Assembly (NCBI RefSeq): GCF_949987535.1
Contig: NW_026645870.1
Coordinates: 489,001 to 553,000 of the forward strand
Length of the DNA: 64,000 bases
Direction: 5' to 3'
From: Balaenoptera acutorostrata
Lineage: Eukaryota > Chordata > Mammalia > Artiodactyla > Balaenopteridae
The notes beneath the pieces are model-generated. The model was given only the letters and a program-made list of their open reading frames with translations. It was not told the origin of the DNA and searched no databases. How positions within the stretch are numbered: position 1 is the stretch's first letter; the number at the start of each line of letters is the position of its first letter. This document shows, in pieces, positions 1 through 11,863 of the stretch. The translations under genes and the position numbers were made by a program.

Positions 1-180
1 CTGAACCCGTACCCTAAGCCGTACCCTAACCCTCACCCTAACCCTAACCCTAAACCTAAGCTACCCTTGACGGCTTCTGCCTCCAATAGATTTCCTAAGC
101 ACTAGTGTTTTAAGGAACAGGTTAAAAAGAGAATCCTAATGTGATTTCTTGATAATGGGTGAGTTCCTTATCTTCTCCTA
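1..180. repeat. Partial monomer at left edge
   Basis: Bases 1 to about 54 are the right end of a hexamer tract, with CCCGTA and CCCTAA units. The rest is a complete module C. It carries the variants GACGG (after CCTT), CACTAGTG and GGGTGAGTT. The monomer's own start lies outside the window. Confidence 0.95.
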
Positions 181-3100
181 GTGTCTAAACTCTTCTCCAT
201 GGCTGGACCCCCAAATAATATTCTTTTACGTGCTAAGGGGTATCTAGAGAGTGGGATAGGTTTAATAACTACCCTCACCCTAACGCGTACCCTAACCCTA
301 ACCCCTACCCTAACACTAACGCGTACCCTAATCCTAACCCGTACCCTAAACCGAGCCCTAACCCTAACACTAACCCTAACCCTAACCCTAACCCATACTC
401 TACGCCCTACCCGAACCCCTCCCCGAACCCGTTTCCTAAGCCGTACCCTAACCCTCAATCTAACCCTAACCCTAACCCTAAGCTACCCTTGACTGCTTCT
501 GCCTCCAATAGATTTCCTAAGCACTAGTGTTTTAAGGAACAGGTTAAAAAGAGAATCCTAATGTGATTTCTTGATAATGGGTGTGTTCCTTATCTTCTCC
601 TAGTGTCTAAACTCTTCTCCATGGCTGGACCCCCAAATAATATTCCTTTACGTGCTAAGGGGTATCTAGAGAGTGGGATAGGTTTAATAACTAACCTCAC
701 CCTATCGCGTACCCTAACCCTAACCCCTACCCTAACACTAACGCGTACCATAATCCTAACCCGTACCCTAAACCGAGCCCTAACCCTAACACGAACCCTA
801 ACCCTAACCCTAACCCATACCCTACGCCCTACCCGAACCCCTCCCCGTACCCGTACCCTAAGCCCTACCCTAACCCTCACCCTAACCCTAACCCTAACCC
901 TAAGCTACCCTTGACTGCTTCTGCCTCCAATAGATTTCCTAAGCACTAGTGTTTTAAGGAACAGGTTAAAAAGAGAATCCTAATGTGATTTCGTGATAAT
1001 GGGTGTGTTCCTTATCTTCTCCTAGTGTCTAAACTCTTCTCCATGGCTGGACCCCCAAATAATATTCCTTTACGTGCTAAGGGGTATCTAGAGAGTGGGA
1101 TAGTTTTAATAACTACCCTCACCCTAACGCGTACCCTAACCCTAACCCCTACCCTAACCCTAATGCGTACCCTAATCCTAACCCGTACCCTAAACCGAGC
1201 CCTAACCCTAACACTAACCCTAACCCTAACCCTAACCCATACCGTACGCCCTACCCGAAAGCCTCTCCGAACCCGTACCCTAAGCCGTACCCTAACCCTC
1301 ACCCTCACCCTAACCCTAACCCTAAGCTACCCTTGACTGCTTCTGCCTCCAATAGATTTCCTAAGCACTAGTGTTTTAAGGAACAGGTTAAAAAGAGAAT
1401 CCTAATGTGATTTCGTGATAATGGGTGTGTTCCTTATCTTCTCCTAGTGTCTAAACTCTTCTCCATGGCTGGACCCCCAAATAATATTCCTTTACGTGCT
1501 AAGGGGTATCTAGAGAGTGGGATAGGTTTAATAACTACCCTCACCCTAACGCGTACCCTAATCCTAACCCCTACCCTATCCCTAACGCGTACCCTAATCC
1601 TAACCCGTACCCTAAACCGAGCCCTAAAACTAACCCTAACCCTAACCCATACCCTACGCCCTACCCGAACCCCTCCCTGAACCCGTACCCTAAGCCGTAC
1701 CCTAACCCTCACCCTAACCCTAACCCTAAACCTAAGCTACCCTTGACGGCTTCTGCCTCCAATAGATTTCCTAAGCACTAGTGTTTTAAGGAACAGGTTA
1801 AAAAGAGAATCCTAATGTGATTTCTTGATAATGGGTGAGTTCCTTATCTTCTCCTAGTGTCTAAACTCTTCTCCATGGCTGGACCCCCAAATAATATTCT
1901 TTTACGTGCTAAGGGGTATCTAGAGAGTGGGATAGGTTTAATAACTACCCTCACCCTAACGCGTACCCTAACCCTAACCCCTACCCTAACACTAACGCGT
2001 ACCCTAATCCTAACCCGTACCCTAAACCGAGCCCTAACCCTAACACTAACCCTAACCCTAACCCTAACCCATACCCTACGCCCTACCCGAACCCCTCCCC
2101 GAACCCGTACCCTAAGCCATACCCTAACCCTCACCCTAACCCTAACCCTAACCCTAAGCTACCCTTGACTGCTTCTGCCTCCAATAGATTCCCTAAACAC
2201 TAATGTTTTAAGGAACAGGTTAAAAAGAGAATCCTAATGTGATTTCTTGATAATGGGTGTGTTCCTTATCTTCTCCTAGTGTCTAAACTCTTCTCCATGG
2301 CTGGACCCCCAAATAATATTCCTTTACGTGCTAAGGGGTATCTAGAGAGTGGGATAGGTTTAATAACTAACCTCAACCTATCGCGTACCCTAACTCTAAC
2401 CCCTACCCTAACACTAACGCGTACCCTAATCCTAACCCGTACCCTAAACCGAGCCCTAACCCTAACACTAACCCTAACCCTAACCCATACCCTACGCCCT
2501 ACCCGAACCCCTCCCTGAACCCGTACCCTAAGCCGTACCCTAACCCTCACCCTAACCCTAACCCTAAACCTAAGCTACCCTTGATGGCTTCTGCCTCCAA
2601 TAGATTTCCTAAGCACTAGGGTTTTAAGGAACAGGTTAAAAAGAGAATCCTAATGTGATTTCGTGATAATGGTTGTGTTCCTTATCTTCTCCTCGTGTCT
2701 AAACTCTTCTCCATGGCTGGACCCCCAAATAATATACCTTTACGTGCTAAGGGGTATCTAGAGAGTGGGATAGGTTTAATAACTACCCTCACCCTAACGC
2801 GTACCCTAACCCTAACCCCTACCCTAACCCTAATGCGTACCCTAATCCTAACCCGTACCCTAAACCGAGCCCTAACCCTAACACTAACCCTAACCCTAAC
2901 CCTAACCCATACCCTACGCCCTACCCGAACCCCTCCCCGAACCCGTACCCTAAGACATACCCTAACCCTCACCCTAACACTAACCCTAACCCTAAGCTAC
3001 CCTTGACTGCTTCTGCCTCCAATAGATTCCCTAAGCACTAGTGTTTTAAGGAACAGGTTAAAAAGAGAATCCTAATGTGATTTCTTGATAATGGGTGTGT

Positions 3101-6100
3101 TCCTTATCTTCTCCTAGTGTCTAAACTCTTCTCCATGGCTGGACCCCCAAATAATATTCCTTTACGTGCTAAGGGGTATCTAGAGAGTGGGATAGGTTTA
3201 ATAACTACCCTCACCCTAAAGCGTACCCTAACCCTAACCCCTACCCTAAACCTAAAGCGTACCCTAATCCTAACCCGTACCCTAAACCGAGCCGTAACCC
3301 TAACACTAACCCTAACCCTAACCCTAACCCATACACTACGCCCTACCCGAACCCCTCCCCGAACCCGTACCCTAAGCCATACCCTACCCCTCACCCTAAC
3401 CCTAAGCTACCCTTGACTGCTTCTGCCTCCAATAGATTCCCTAAGCACTAGTGTTTTAAGGAACAGGTTAAAAAGAGAATCCTAATGTGATTTCTTGATA
3501 ATGGGTGTGTTCCTTATCTTCTCCTAGTGTCTAAACTCTTCTCCATGGCTGGACCCCCAAATAATATTCCTTTACATGCTAAGGGGTATCTAGAGAGTGG
3601 GATAGGTTTAATAACTACCCTCACCCTAACGCGTACCCTAACCCTAACCCCTACCCTAACCCTAATGCGTACCCTAATCCTAACCCGTACCCTAAACCGA
3701 GCCCTAACCCTAACACTAACCCTAACCCTAACTCTAACCCATACCCTACGCCCTACCCGAACCCCTCCCCGAACCCGTACCCTAAGCCATACCCTAACCC
3801 TCACCCTAACACTAACCCTAACCCTAAGCTACCCTTGACTGCTTCTGCCTCGAATAGATTCCCTAAGCACTAGTGTTTTAAGGAACAGGTTAAAAAGAGA
3901 ATCCTAATGTGATTTCTTGATAATGGGTGTGTTCCTTATCTTCTCCTAGTGTCTAAACTCTTCTCCATGGCTGGACCCCCAAATAATATTCCTTTACGTG
4001 CTAAGGGGTATCTAGAGAGTGGGATAGGTTTAATAACTAACCTCACCCTAAAGCGTACCCTAACCCTAACCCCTACCCTAACACTAACGCGTACCCTAAT
4101 CCTAACCCGTACCCTAAACCGAGCCCTAACCCTAACACTAACCCTAACCCTAACCCTAACCCATACCCTACGCCCTACCCGAACCCCTCCCCGAACCCGT
4201 TTCCTAAGCCGTACCCTAACCCTCAATCTAACCCTAACCCTAACCCTAAGCTACCCTTGACTGCTTCTGCCTCCAATAGATTTCCTAAGCACTAGTGTTT
4301 TAAGGAACAGGTTAAAAAGAGAATCCTAATGTGATTTCTTGATAATGGGTGTGTTCCTTATCTTCTCCTAGTGTCTAAACTCTTCTCCATGGCTGGACCC
4401 CCAAATAATATTCCTTTACGTGCTAAGGGGTATCTAGAGAGTGGGATAGGTTTAATAACTAACCTCACCCTATCGCGTACCCTAACCCTAACCCCTACCC
4501 TAACACTAACGCGTACCATAATCCTAACCCGTACCCTAAACCGAGCCCTAACCCTAACACGAACCCTAACCCTAACCCTAACCCATACCCTACGCCCTAC
4601 CCGAACCCCTCCCCGTACCCGTACCCTAAGCCCTACCCTAACCCTCACCCTAACCCTAACCCTAACCCTAAGCTACCCTTGACTGCTTCTGCCTCCAATA
4701 GATTTCCTAAGCACTAGTGTTTTAAGGAACAGGTTAAAAAGAGAATCCTAATGTGATTTCGTGATAATGGGTGTGTTCCTTATCTTCTCCTAGTGTCTAA
4801 ACTCTTCTCCATGGCTGGACCCCCAAATAATATTCCTTTACGTGCTAAGGGGTATCTAGAGAGTGGGATAGTTTTAATAACTACCCTCACCCTAACGCGT
4901 ACCCTAACCCTAACCCCTACCCTAACCCTAATGCGTACCCTAATCCTAACCCGTACCCTAAACCGAGCCCTAACCCTAACACTAACCCTAACCCTAACCC
5001 TAACCCATACCGTACGCCCTACCCGAAAGCCTCTCCGAACCCGTACCCTAAGCCGTACCCTAACCCTCACCCTCACCCTAACCCTAACCCTAAGCTACCC
5101 TTGACTGCTTCTGCCTCCAATAGATTTCCTAAGCACTAGTGTTTTAAGGAACAGGTTAAAAAGAGAATCCTAATGTGATTTCGTGATAATGGGTGTGTTC
5201 CTTATCTTCTCCTAGTGTCTAAACTCTTCTCCATGGCTGGACCCCCAAATAATATTCCTTTACGTGCTAAGGGGTATCTAGAGAGTGGGATAGGTTTAAT
5301 AACTACCCTCACCCTAACGCGTACCCTAATCCTAACCCCTACCCTATCCCTAACGCGTACCCTAATCCTAACCCGTACCCTAAACCGAGCCCTAAAACTA
5401 ACCCTAACCCTAACCCATACCCTACGCCCTACCCGAACCCCTCCCTGAACCCGTACCCTAAGCCGTACCCTAACCCTCACCCTAACCCTAACCCTAAACC
5501 TAAGCTACCCTTGACGGCTTCTGCCTCCAATAGATTTCCTAAGCACTAGTGTTTTAAGGAACAGGTTAAAAAGAGAATCCTAATGTGATTTCTTGATAAT
5601 GGGTGAGTTCCTTATCTTCTCCTAGTGTCTAAACTCTTCTCCATGGCTGGACCCCCAAATAATATTCTTTTACGTGCTAAGGGGTATCTAGAGAGTGGGA
5701 TAGGTTTAATAACTACCCTCACCCTAACGCGTACCCTAACCCTAACCCCTACCCTAACACTAACGCGTACCCTAATCCTAACCCGTACCCTAAACCGAGC
5801 CCTAACCCTAACACTAACCCTAACCCTAACCCTAACCCATACCCTACGCCCTACCCGAACCCCTCCCCGAACCCGTACCCTAAGCCATACCCTAACCCTC
5901 ACCCTAACCCTAACCCTAACCCTAAGCTACCCTTGACTGCTTCTGCCTCCAATAGATTCCCTAAACACTAATGTTTTAAGGAACAGGTTAAAAAGAGAAT
6001 CCTAATGTGATTTCTTGATAATGGGTGTGTTCCTTATCTTCTCCTAGTGTCTAAACTCTTCTCCATGGCTGGACCCCCAAATAATATTCCTTTACGTGCT

Positions 6101-7716
6101 AAGGGGTATCTAGAGAGTGGGATAGGTTTAATAACTAACCTCAACCTATCGCGTACCCTAACTCTAACCCCTACCCTAACACTAACGCGTACCCTAATCC
6201 TAACCCGTACCCTAAACCGAGCCCTAACCCTAACACTAACCCTAACCCTAACCCATACCCTACGCCCTACCCGAACCCCTCCCTGAACCCGTACCCTAAG
6301 CCGTACCCTAACCCTCACCCTAACCCTAACCCTAAACCTAAGCTACCCTTGATGGCTTCTGCCTCCAATAGATTTCCTAAGCACTAGGGTTTTAAGGAAC
6401 AGGTTAAAAAGAGAATCCTAATGTGATTTCGTGATAATGGTTGTGTTCCTTATCTTCTCCTCGTGTCTAAACTCTTCTCCATGGCTGGACCCCCAAATAA
6501 TATACCTTTACGTGCTAAGGGGTATCTAGAGAGTGGGATAGGTTTAATAACTACCCTCACCCTAACGCGTACCCTAACCCTAACCCCTACCCTAACCCTA
6601 ATGCGTACCCTAATCCTAACCCGTACCCTAAACCGAGCCCTAACCCTAACACTAACCCTAACCCTAACCCTAACCCATACCCTACGCCCTACCCGAACCC
6701 CTCCCCGAACCCGTACCCTAAGACATACCCTAACCCTCACCCTAACACTAACCCTAACCCTAAGCTACCCTTGACTGCTTCTGCCTCCAATAGATTCCCT
6801 AAGCACTAGTGTTTTAAGGAACAGGTTAAAAAGAGAATCCTAATGTGATTTCTTGATAATGGGTGTGTTCCTTATCTTCTCCTAGTGTCTAAACTCTTCT
6901 CCATGGCTGGACCCCCAAATAATATTCCTTTACGTGCTAAGGGGTATCTAGAGAGTGGGATAGGTTTAATAACTACCCTCACCCTAAAGCGTACCCTAAC
7001 CCTAACCCCTACCCTAAACCTAAAGCGTACCCTAATCCTAACCCGTACCCTAAACCGAGCCGTAACCCTAACACTAACCCTAACCCTAACCCTAACCCAT
7101 ACACTACGCCCTACCCGAACCCCTCCCCGAACCCGTACCCTAAGCCATACCCTACCCCTCACCCTAACCCTAAGCTACCCTTGACTGCTTCTGCCTCCAA
7201 TAGATTCCCTAAGCACTAGTGTTTTAAGGAACAGGTTAAAAAGAGAATCCTAATGTGATTTCTTGATAATGGGTGTGTTCCTTATCTTCTCCTAGTGTCT
7301 AAACTCTTCTCCATGGCTGGACCCCCAAATAATATTCCTTTACATGCTAAGGGGTATCTAGAGAGTGGGATAGGTTTAATAACTACCCTCACCCTAACGC
7401 GTACCCTAACCCTAACCCCTACCCTAACCCTAATGCGTACCCTAATCCTAACCCGTACCCTAAACCGAGCCCTAACCCTAACACTAACCCTAACCCTAAC
7501 TCTAACCCATACCCTACGCCCTACCCGAACCCCTCCCCGAACCCGTACCCTAAGCCATACCCTAACCCTCACCCTAACACTAACCCTAACCCTAAGCTAC
7601 CCTTGACTGCTTCTGCCTCGAATAGATTCCCTAAGCACTAGTGTTTTAAGGAACAGGTTAAAAAGAGAATCCTAATGTGATTTCTTGATAATGGGTGTGT
7701 TCCTTATCTTCCCCTA
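181..7716. repeat. Block 1: 18 monomers forming two copies of a 9-monomer HOR
   Basis: Monomers start at 181, 603, 1025, 1447, 1857, 2279, 2695, 3117, 3527, 3949, 4371, 4793, 5215, 5625, 6047, 6463, 6885 and 7295. Each start from 603 to 3527 has a partner exactly 3,768 bp downstream with the same length and private variants. Examples are TACCATAATCC (603 and 4371), CATACCGTACG (1025 and 4793), AGCCCTAAAACT (1447 and 5215), AACACTAATG (1857 and 5625) and CCTCGAATAG (3527 and 7295). Confidence 0.95.
290..4057. repeat. HOR-3768, copy 1
   Basis: This is the left copy of the 9-monomer repeat. The left breakpoint is about 285-290, inside the hexamer tract of monomer 181. Left of it monomer 181 reads AACGCG where its partner at 3949 reads AAAGCG. 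Right of it they agree, including the rare CCCGTTTCCTAAG. I saw one mismatch, T at 399 against C at 4167, and no others in the stretches I compared. Confidence 0.88.
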
Positions 7717-7805
7717 GTGTCTAAACTCTTCTCCATGGCTGGACCCCCAAATAATATTCCTTTACGTGCTAAGGGGTATCTAGAGAGTGGGATAGGTTTA
7801 ATAAC
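4058..7805. repeat. HOR-3768, copy 2
   Basis: This is the right copy. Agreement with copy 1 runs into the start of the monomer at 7717, apart from a C in CTTCCCCTAG near 7711. It stops at about 7806, where the hexamer tract changes type. That end lies about 3,750 bp past the copy 1/copy 2 junction, which fits a simple tandem duplication of nine monomers with both crossover points inside telomere-like tracts. Confidence 0.86.
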
Positions 7806-10800
7806 TACCCTAACCCTAAAGCGTACCCTAACCCTAACCCCTACCCTAAACCTAAAGCGTACCCTAATCCTAACCCGTACCCTAAACCGAGCCGTAACCC
7901 TAACACTAACCCTAACCCTAACCCTAACCCATACCCTACGCCCTACCCGAACCCCTCCCCGAACCCGTACCCTAAGCCATGCCCTACCCCTCACCCTAAC
8001 CCTAAGCTACCCTTGACTGCTTCTGCCTCCAATAGATTCCCTAAGCACTAGTGTTTTAAGGAACAGGTTAAAAAGAGAATCCTAATGTGATTTCTTGATA
8101 ATGGGTGTGTTCCTTATCTTCTCCTAGTGTCTAAACTCTTCTCCATGGCTGGACCCCCAAATAATATTCCTTTACGGGCTAAGGGGTATCTAGAGAGTGG
8201 GATAGGTTTAATAACTAACCTCACCCTATCGCGTACCCTAACCCTAACCCCTACCCTAACACTAACGCGTACCCTAATCCTAACCCGTACCCTAAACCGA
8301 GCCCTAACCCTAACACGAACCCTAACCCTAACCCTAACCCATACCCTACGCCCTACCCGAACCCCACCCCGAACCCGTACCCTAAGCCGTACCCTAACCC
8401 TCACCCTAACCCTAACCCTAACCCTAAGCTACCCTTGACTGCTTCTGCCTCCAATAGATTTCCTAAGCACTAGTGTTTTAAGGAACAGGTTAAAAAGAGA
8501 ATCCTAATGTGATTTCTTGATAATGGGTGTGTTCCTTATCTTCTCCTAGTGTCTAAACTCTTCTCCATGGCTGGACCCCCAAATAATATTCCTTTACGTG
8601 CTAAGGGGTATCTACAGAGTGGGATAGGTTTAATAACTACCCTAACCCTAAAGCGTACCCTAACCCTAACACCTACCCTAAACCTAAAGCGTACCCTAAT
8701 CCTAACCCGTACCCTAAACCGAGCCGTAACCCTAACACTAACCCTAATCCTAACCCTAACCCATACCCTACGCCCTACCCGAACCCCTCCCCGAACCCGT
8801 ACCCTAGGCCATGCCCTACCCCTCACCCTAACCCTAAGCTACCCTTGACTGCTTCTGCCTCCAATAGATTCCCTAAGCACTAGTGTTTTAAGGAACAGGT
8901 TAAAAAGAGAATACTAATGTGATTTGTTGATAATGGGTGTGTTCCTTATCTTCTCCTAGTGTCTAAACTCTTCTCCATGGCTGGACCCCCAAATAATATT
9001 CCTTTACGTGCTAAAGGGTATCTAGAGAGAGGGAGAGGTTTAATAACTACCCTCACCCTAACGCGTACCCTAACGCTAACCCATACCCTAACCCTAACCC
9101 GTGCCCTAATCCTAACCCGTACCCTAAACCGAGCCCTAACCCTAACACTAACCCTAACCCTAACCCTAACCCATACCCTACGCCCTACCCGAACCCGTCC
9201 CCGAACCCGTACCCTAAGCCGTACCCTAACCCTCAATCTAACCCTAACCCTAACCCTAAGCTACCCTTGACTGCTTCTGCCTCCAATAGATTTCCTAAGC
9301 ACTAGTGTTTTAAGGAACAGGTTAAAAAGAGAATCCTAATGTGATTTCTTGATAATGGGTGTGTTCCTTATCTTCTCCTAGTGTCTAAACTCTTCTCCAT
9401 GGCTGGACCCCCAAATAATATTCCTTTACGTGCTAAGGGGTATCTAGAGAGTGGGATAGGTTTAATAACTAACCTCACCCTATCGCGTACCCTAACCCTA
9501 ACCCCTACCCTAACACTAACGCGTACCCTAATCCTAACCCGTACCCTAAACCGAGCCCTAACCCTAACACGAACCCTAACCCTAACCCTAACCCATACCC
9601 TACCCGAACCCCACCCCGAACCCGTACCCTAAGCCGTACCCTAACCCTCACCCTAACCCTAACCCTAACCCTAAGCTACCCTTGACTGCTTCTGCCTCCA
9701 ATAGATTTACTAAGCACTAGTGTTTTAAGGAACAGGTTAAAAAGAGAATCCTAATGTGATTTCTTGATAATGGGTGTGTTCCTTATCTTCTCCTAGTGTC
9801 TAAACTCTTCTCCATGGCTGGACCCCCAAATAATATTCCTTTACGTGCTAAGGGGTATCTAGAGAGTGGGATAGGTTTAATAACTACCCTCACCGTAACG
9901 CGTACCCTAACCCTAACCCCTACCCTAACCCTAATGCGTACCCTAATCCTAACCCGTACCCTAAACCGAGCCCTAACCCTAACACTAACCCTAACCCTAA
10001 CCCTAACCCATACCCTACGCCCTACCCGAAAGCCTCCCCGAACCCGTACCCTAAGCCGTACCCTAACCCTCACCCTCACCCTAACCCTAACCCTAAGCTA
10101 CCCTTGACTGCTTCTGCCTCCAATAGATTTCCTAAGCACTAGTGTTTTAAGGAACAGGTTAAAAAGAGAATCCTAATGTGATTTCGTGTTAATGGTTGTG
10201 TTCCTTATCTTCTCCTAGTGTCTAAACTCTTCTCCATGGCTGGACCCCCAAATAATATTCTTTTACGTGCTAAGGGGTATCTAGAGAGTGGGATAGGTTT
10301 AATAACTACCCTCACCCTAACGCGTACCCTAACCCTAACCCCTACCCTATCCCTAACGCGTACCCTAATCCTAACCCGTACCCTAAACCGAGCCCTAACC
10401 CTAACCCTAACCCTAACCGTAACCCATACCCTACGCCCTACCCGAACCCCTCCCCGAACCCGTACCCTAAGCCATACCCTAACCCTCACCCTAACCCTAA
10501 CCCTAACCCTAAGCTACCCTTGACTGCTTCTGCCTCCAATAGATTCCCTAAGCACTAGTGTTTTAAGGAACAGGTTAAAAAGAGAATCCTAATGTGATTT
10601 CTTGATAATGGGTGTGTTCCTTATCTTCTCCTAGTGTCTAAACTCTTCTCCATGGCTGGACCCCCAAATAATATTCCTTTACGTGCTAAGGGGTATCTAG
10701 AGAGTGGGATAGGTTTAATAACTAACCTCACCCTAAAGCGTACCCTAACCCTAACCCCTACCCTAACACTAACGCGTACCCTAATCCTAACCCGTACCCT

Positions 10801-11477
10801 AAACCGAGCCCTAACCCTAACACTAACCCTAAACCTAAGCCTAACCCATACCCTACGCCCTACCCGAACCCGTCCCCGAACCCGTACCCTAAGCCGTACC
10901 CTAACCCTCAATCTAACCCTAACCCTAACCCTAAGCTACCCTTGACTGCTTCTGCCTCCAATAGATTTCCTAAGCACTAGTGTTTTAAGGAACAGGTTAA
11001 AAAGAGAATCCTAATGTGATTTCGTGATAATGGGTGTGTTCCTTATCTTCTCCTAGTGTCTAAACTCTTCTCCATGGCTGGACCCCCAAATAATATTCCT
11101 TTACGTGCTAAGGGGTATCTAGAGAGTGGGATAGGTTTAATAACTACCCTCACCCTAACGTGTACCCTAACCCTAACCCCTACCCTAACCCTAACCCGTA
11201 CCCTAATCCTAACCCGTACCCTAAACCGATCCCTAACCCTAACACTAACCCTAACCCTAACCCTAACCCATACCCTACGCCCTAACCGAACCCGTCCCCG
11301 AACCCGTACCCTAAGCCGTACCCTAACCTTCAATCTAACCCTAACCCTAACCCTAAGCTACCCTTGACTGCTTCTGCCTCCAATAGATTTCCTAAGCACT
11401 AGTGTTTTAAGGAACAGGTTAAAAAGAGAATCCTAATGTGATTTCTTGATAATGGGTGTGTTCCTTATCTTCTCCTA
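7717..11477. repeat. Block 2: nine mixed monomers
   Basis: Monomers start at 7717, 8127, 8549, 8959, 9381, 9796, 10218, 10634 and 11056. 7717 and 8549 are the same 410-bp subtype (paired AAAGCG hexamers, AGCCGTAACC, CCATGCCCTACC), 832 bp apart with 8127 between them, so a two-monomer unit was duplicated here. That subtype also occurs at 3117 and 6885. 8959 carries the purine-rich module A variant. No longer HOR is evident. Confidence 0.85.
9381..9795. repeat. 415-bp monomer with an out-of-register 7-bp deletion
   Basis: At about 9596-9610 the tract reads CATACCCTACCCGAACC where others read CATACCCTACGCCCTACC. Seven bases are missing. It is one of few length changes in the array that break the six-base register. 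The repeated CCTAC on either side of the lost bases suggests slippage. Confidence 0.85.
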
Positions 11478-11863
11478 GTGTCTAAACTCTTCTCCATGGC
11501 TGGACCCCCAAATAATATTCCTTTACGTGCTAAGGGGTATCTAGAGAGTGGGATAGGTTTAATAACTAACCTCACCCTATCGCGTACCCTAATCCTAACC
11601 CGTACCCTAAACCGAGCCCTAACCCTAACACGAACCCTAACCCTAACCCTAACCCATACCCTACGCCCTACCCGAACCCCACCCCGAACCCGTATCCTAA
11701 GCCGTACCCTAACCCTCACCCTAACCCTAACCCTAACCCTAAGCTACCCTTGACTGCTTCTGCCTCCAATATATTTACTAAGCACTAGTGTTTTAAGGAA
11801 CAGGTTAAAAAGAGAATCCTAATGTGATTTCTTGATAATGGGTGTGTTCCTTATCTTCTCCTA
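11478..11863. repeat. 386-bp monomer, shortest in the array
   Basis: Thirty-six bases (six hexamers) are missing near 11580-11592, where CTATCGCGTACCCTAATCC joins directly. In full-length monomers GCGTACCCTAA occurs twice, 36 bp apart, and exactly one copy plus the intervening bases has been lost. This is the signature of deletion between short direct repeats. Confidence 0.88.

Noticed and set aside
168..458. About 96-codon minus-strand frames rich in Arg-Val dipeptides
   Set aside because: They are the complementary effect: TTAGGG read as AGG GTT gives Arg-Val without stops. They have the same extent as the plus frames, which is expected of simple repeats and not of genes.
181..492. About 100-codon plus-strand open frames starting at GTG in module A with Leu-Thr repeats, recurring in nearly every monomer
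   Set aside because: CCCTAA read in this frame gives Leu-Thr with no stop, so the frame is open by composition. Many copies are cut short by CTCCCTGAACC (a TGA) or by 1-bp indels, no downstream domain exists, and 422 bp does not preserve frame between monomers.
290..7805. Treating the 3,768-bp duplication as certainly an assembly error
   Set aside because: Two small differences (399 against 4167, and near 7711) and boundaries inside hexamer tracts fit a real tandem duplication. The sequence alone cannot exclude an artefact, so I left it as a point to check.
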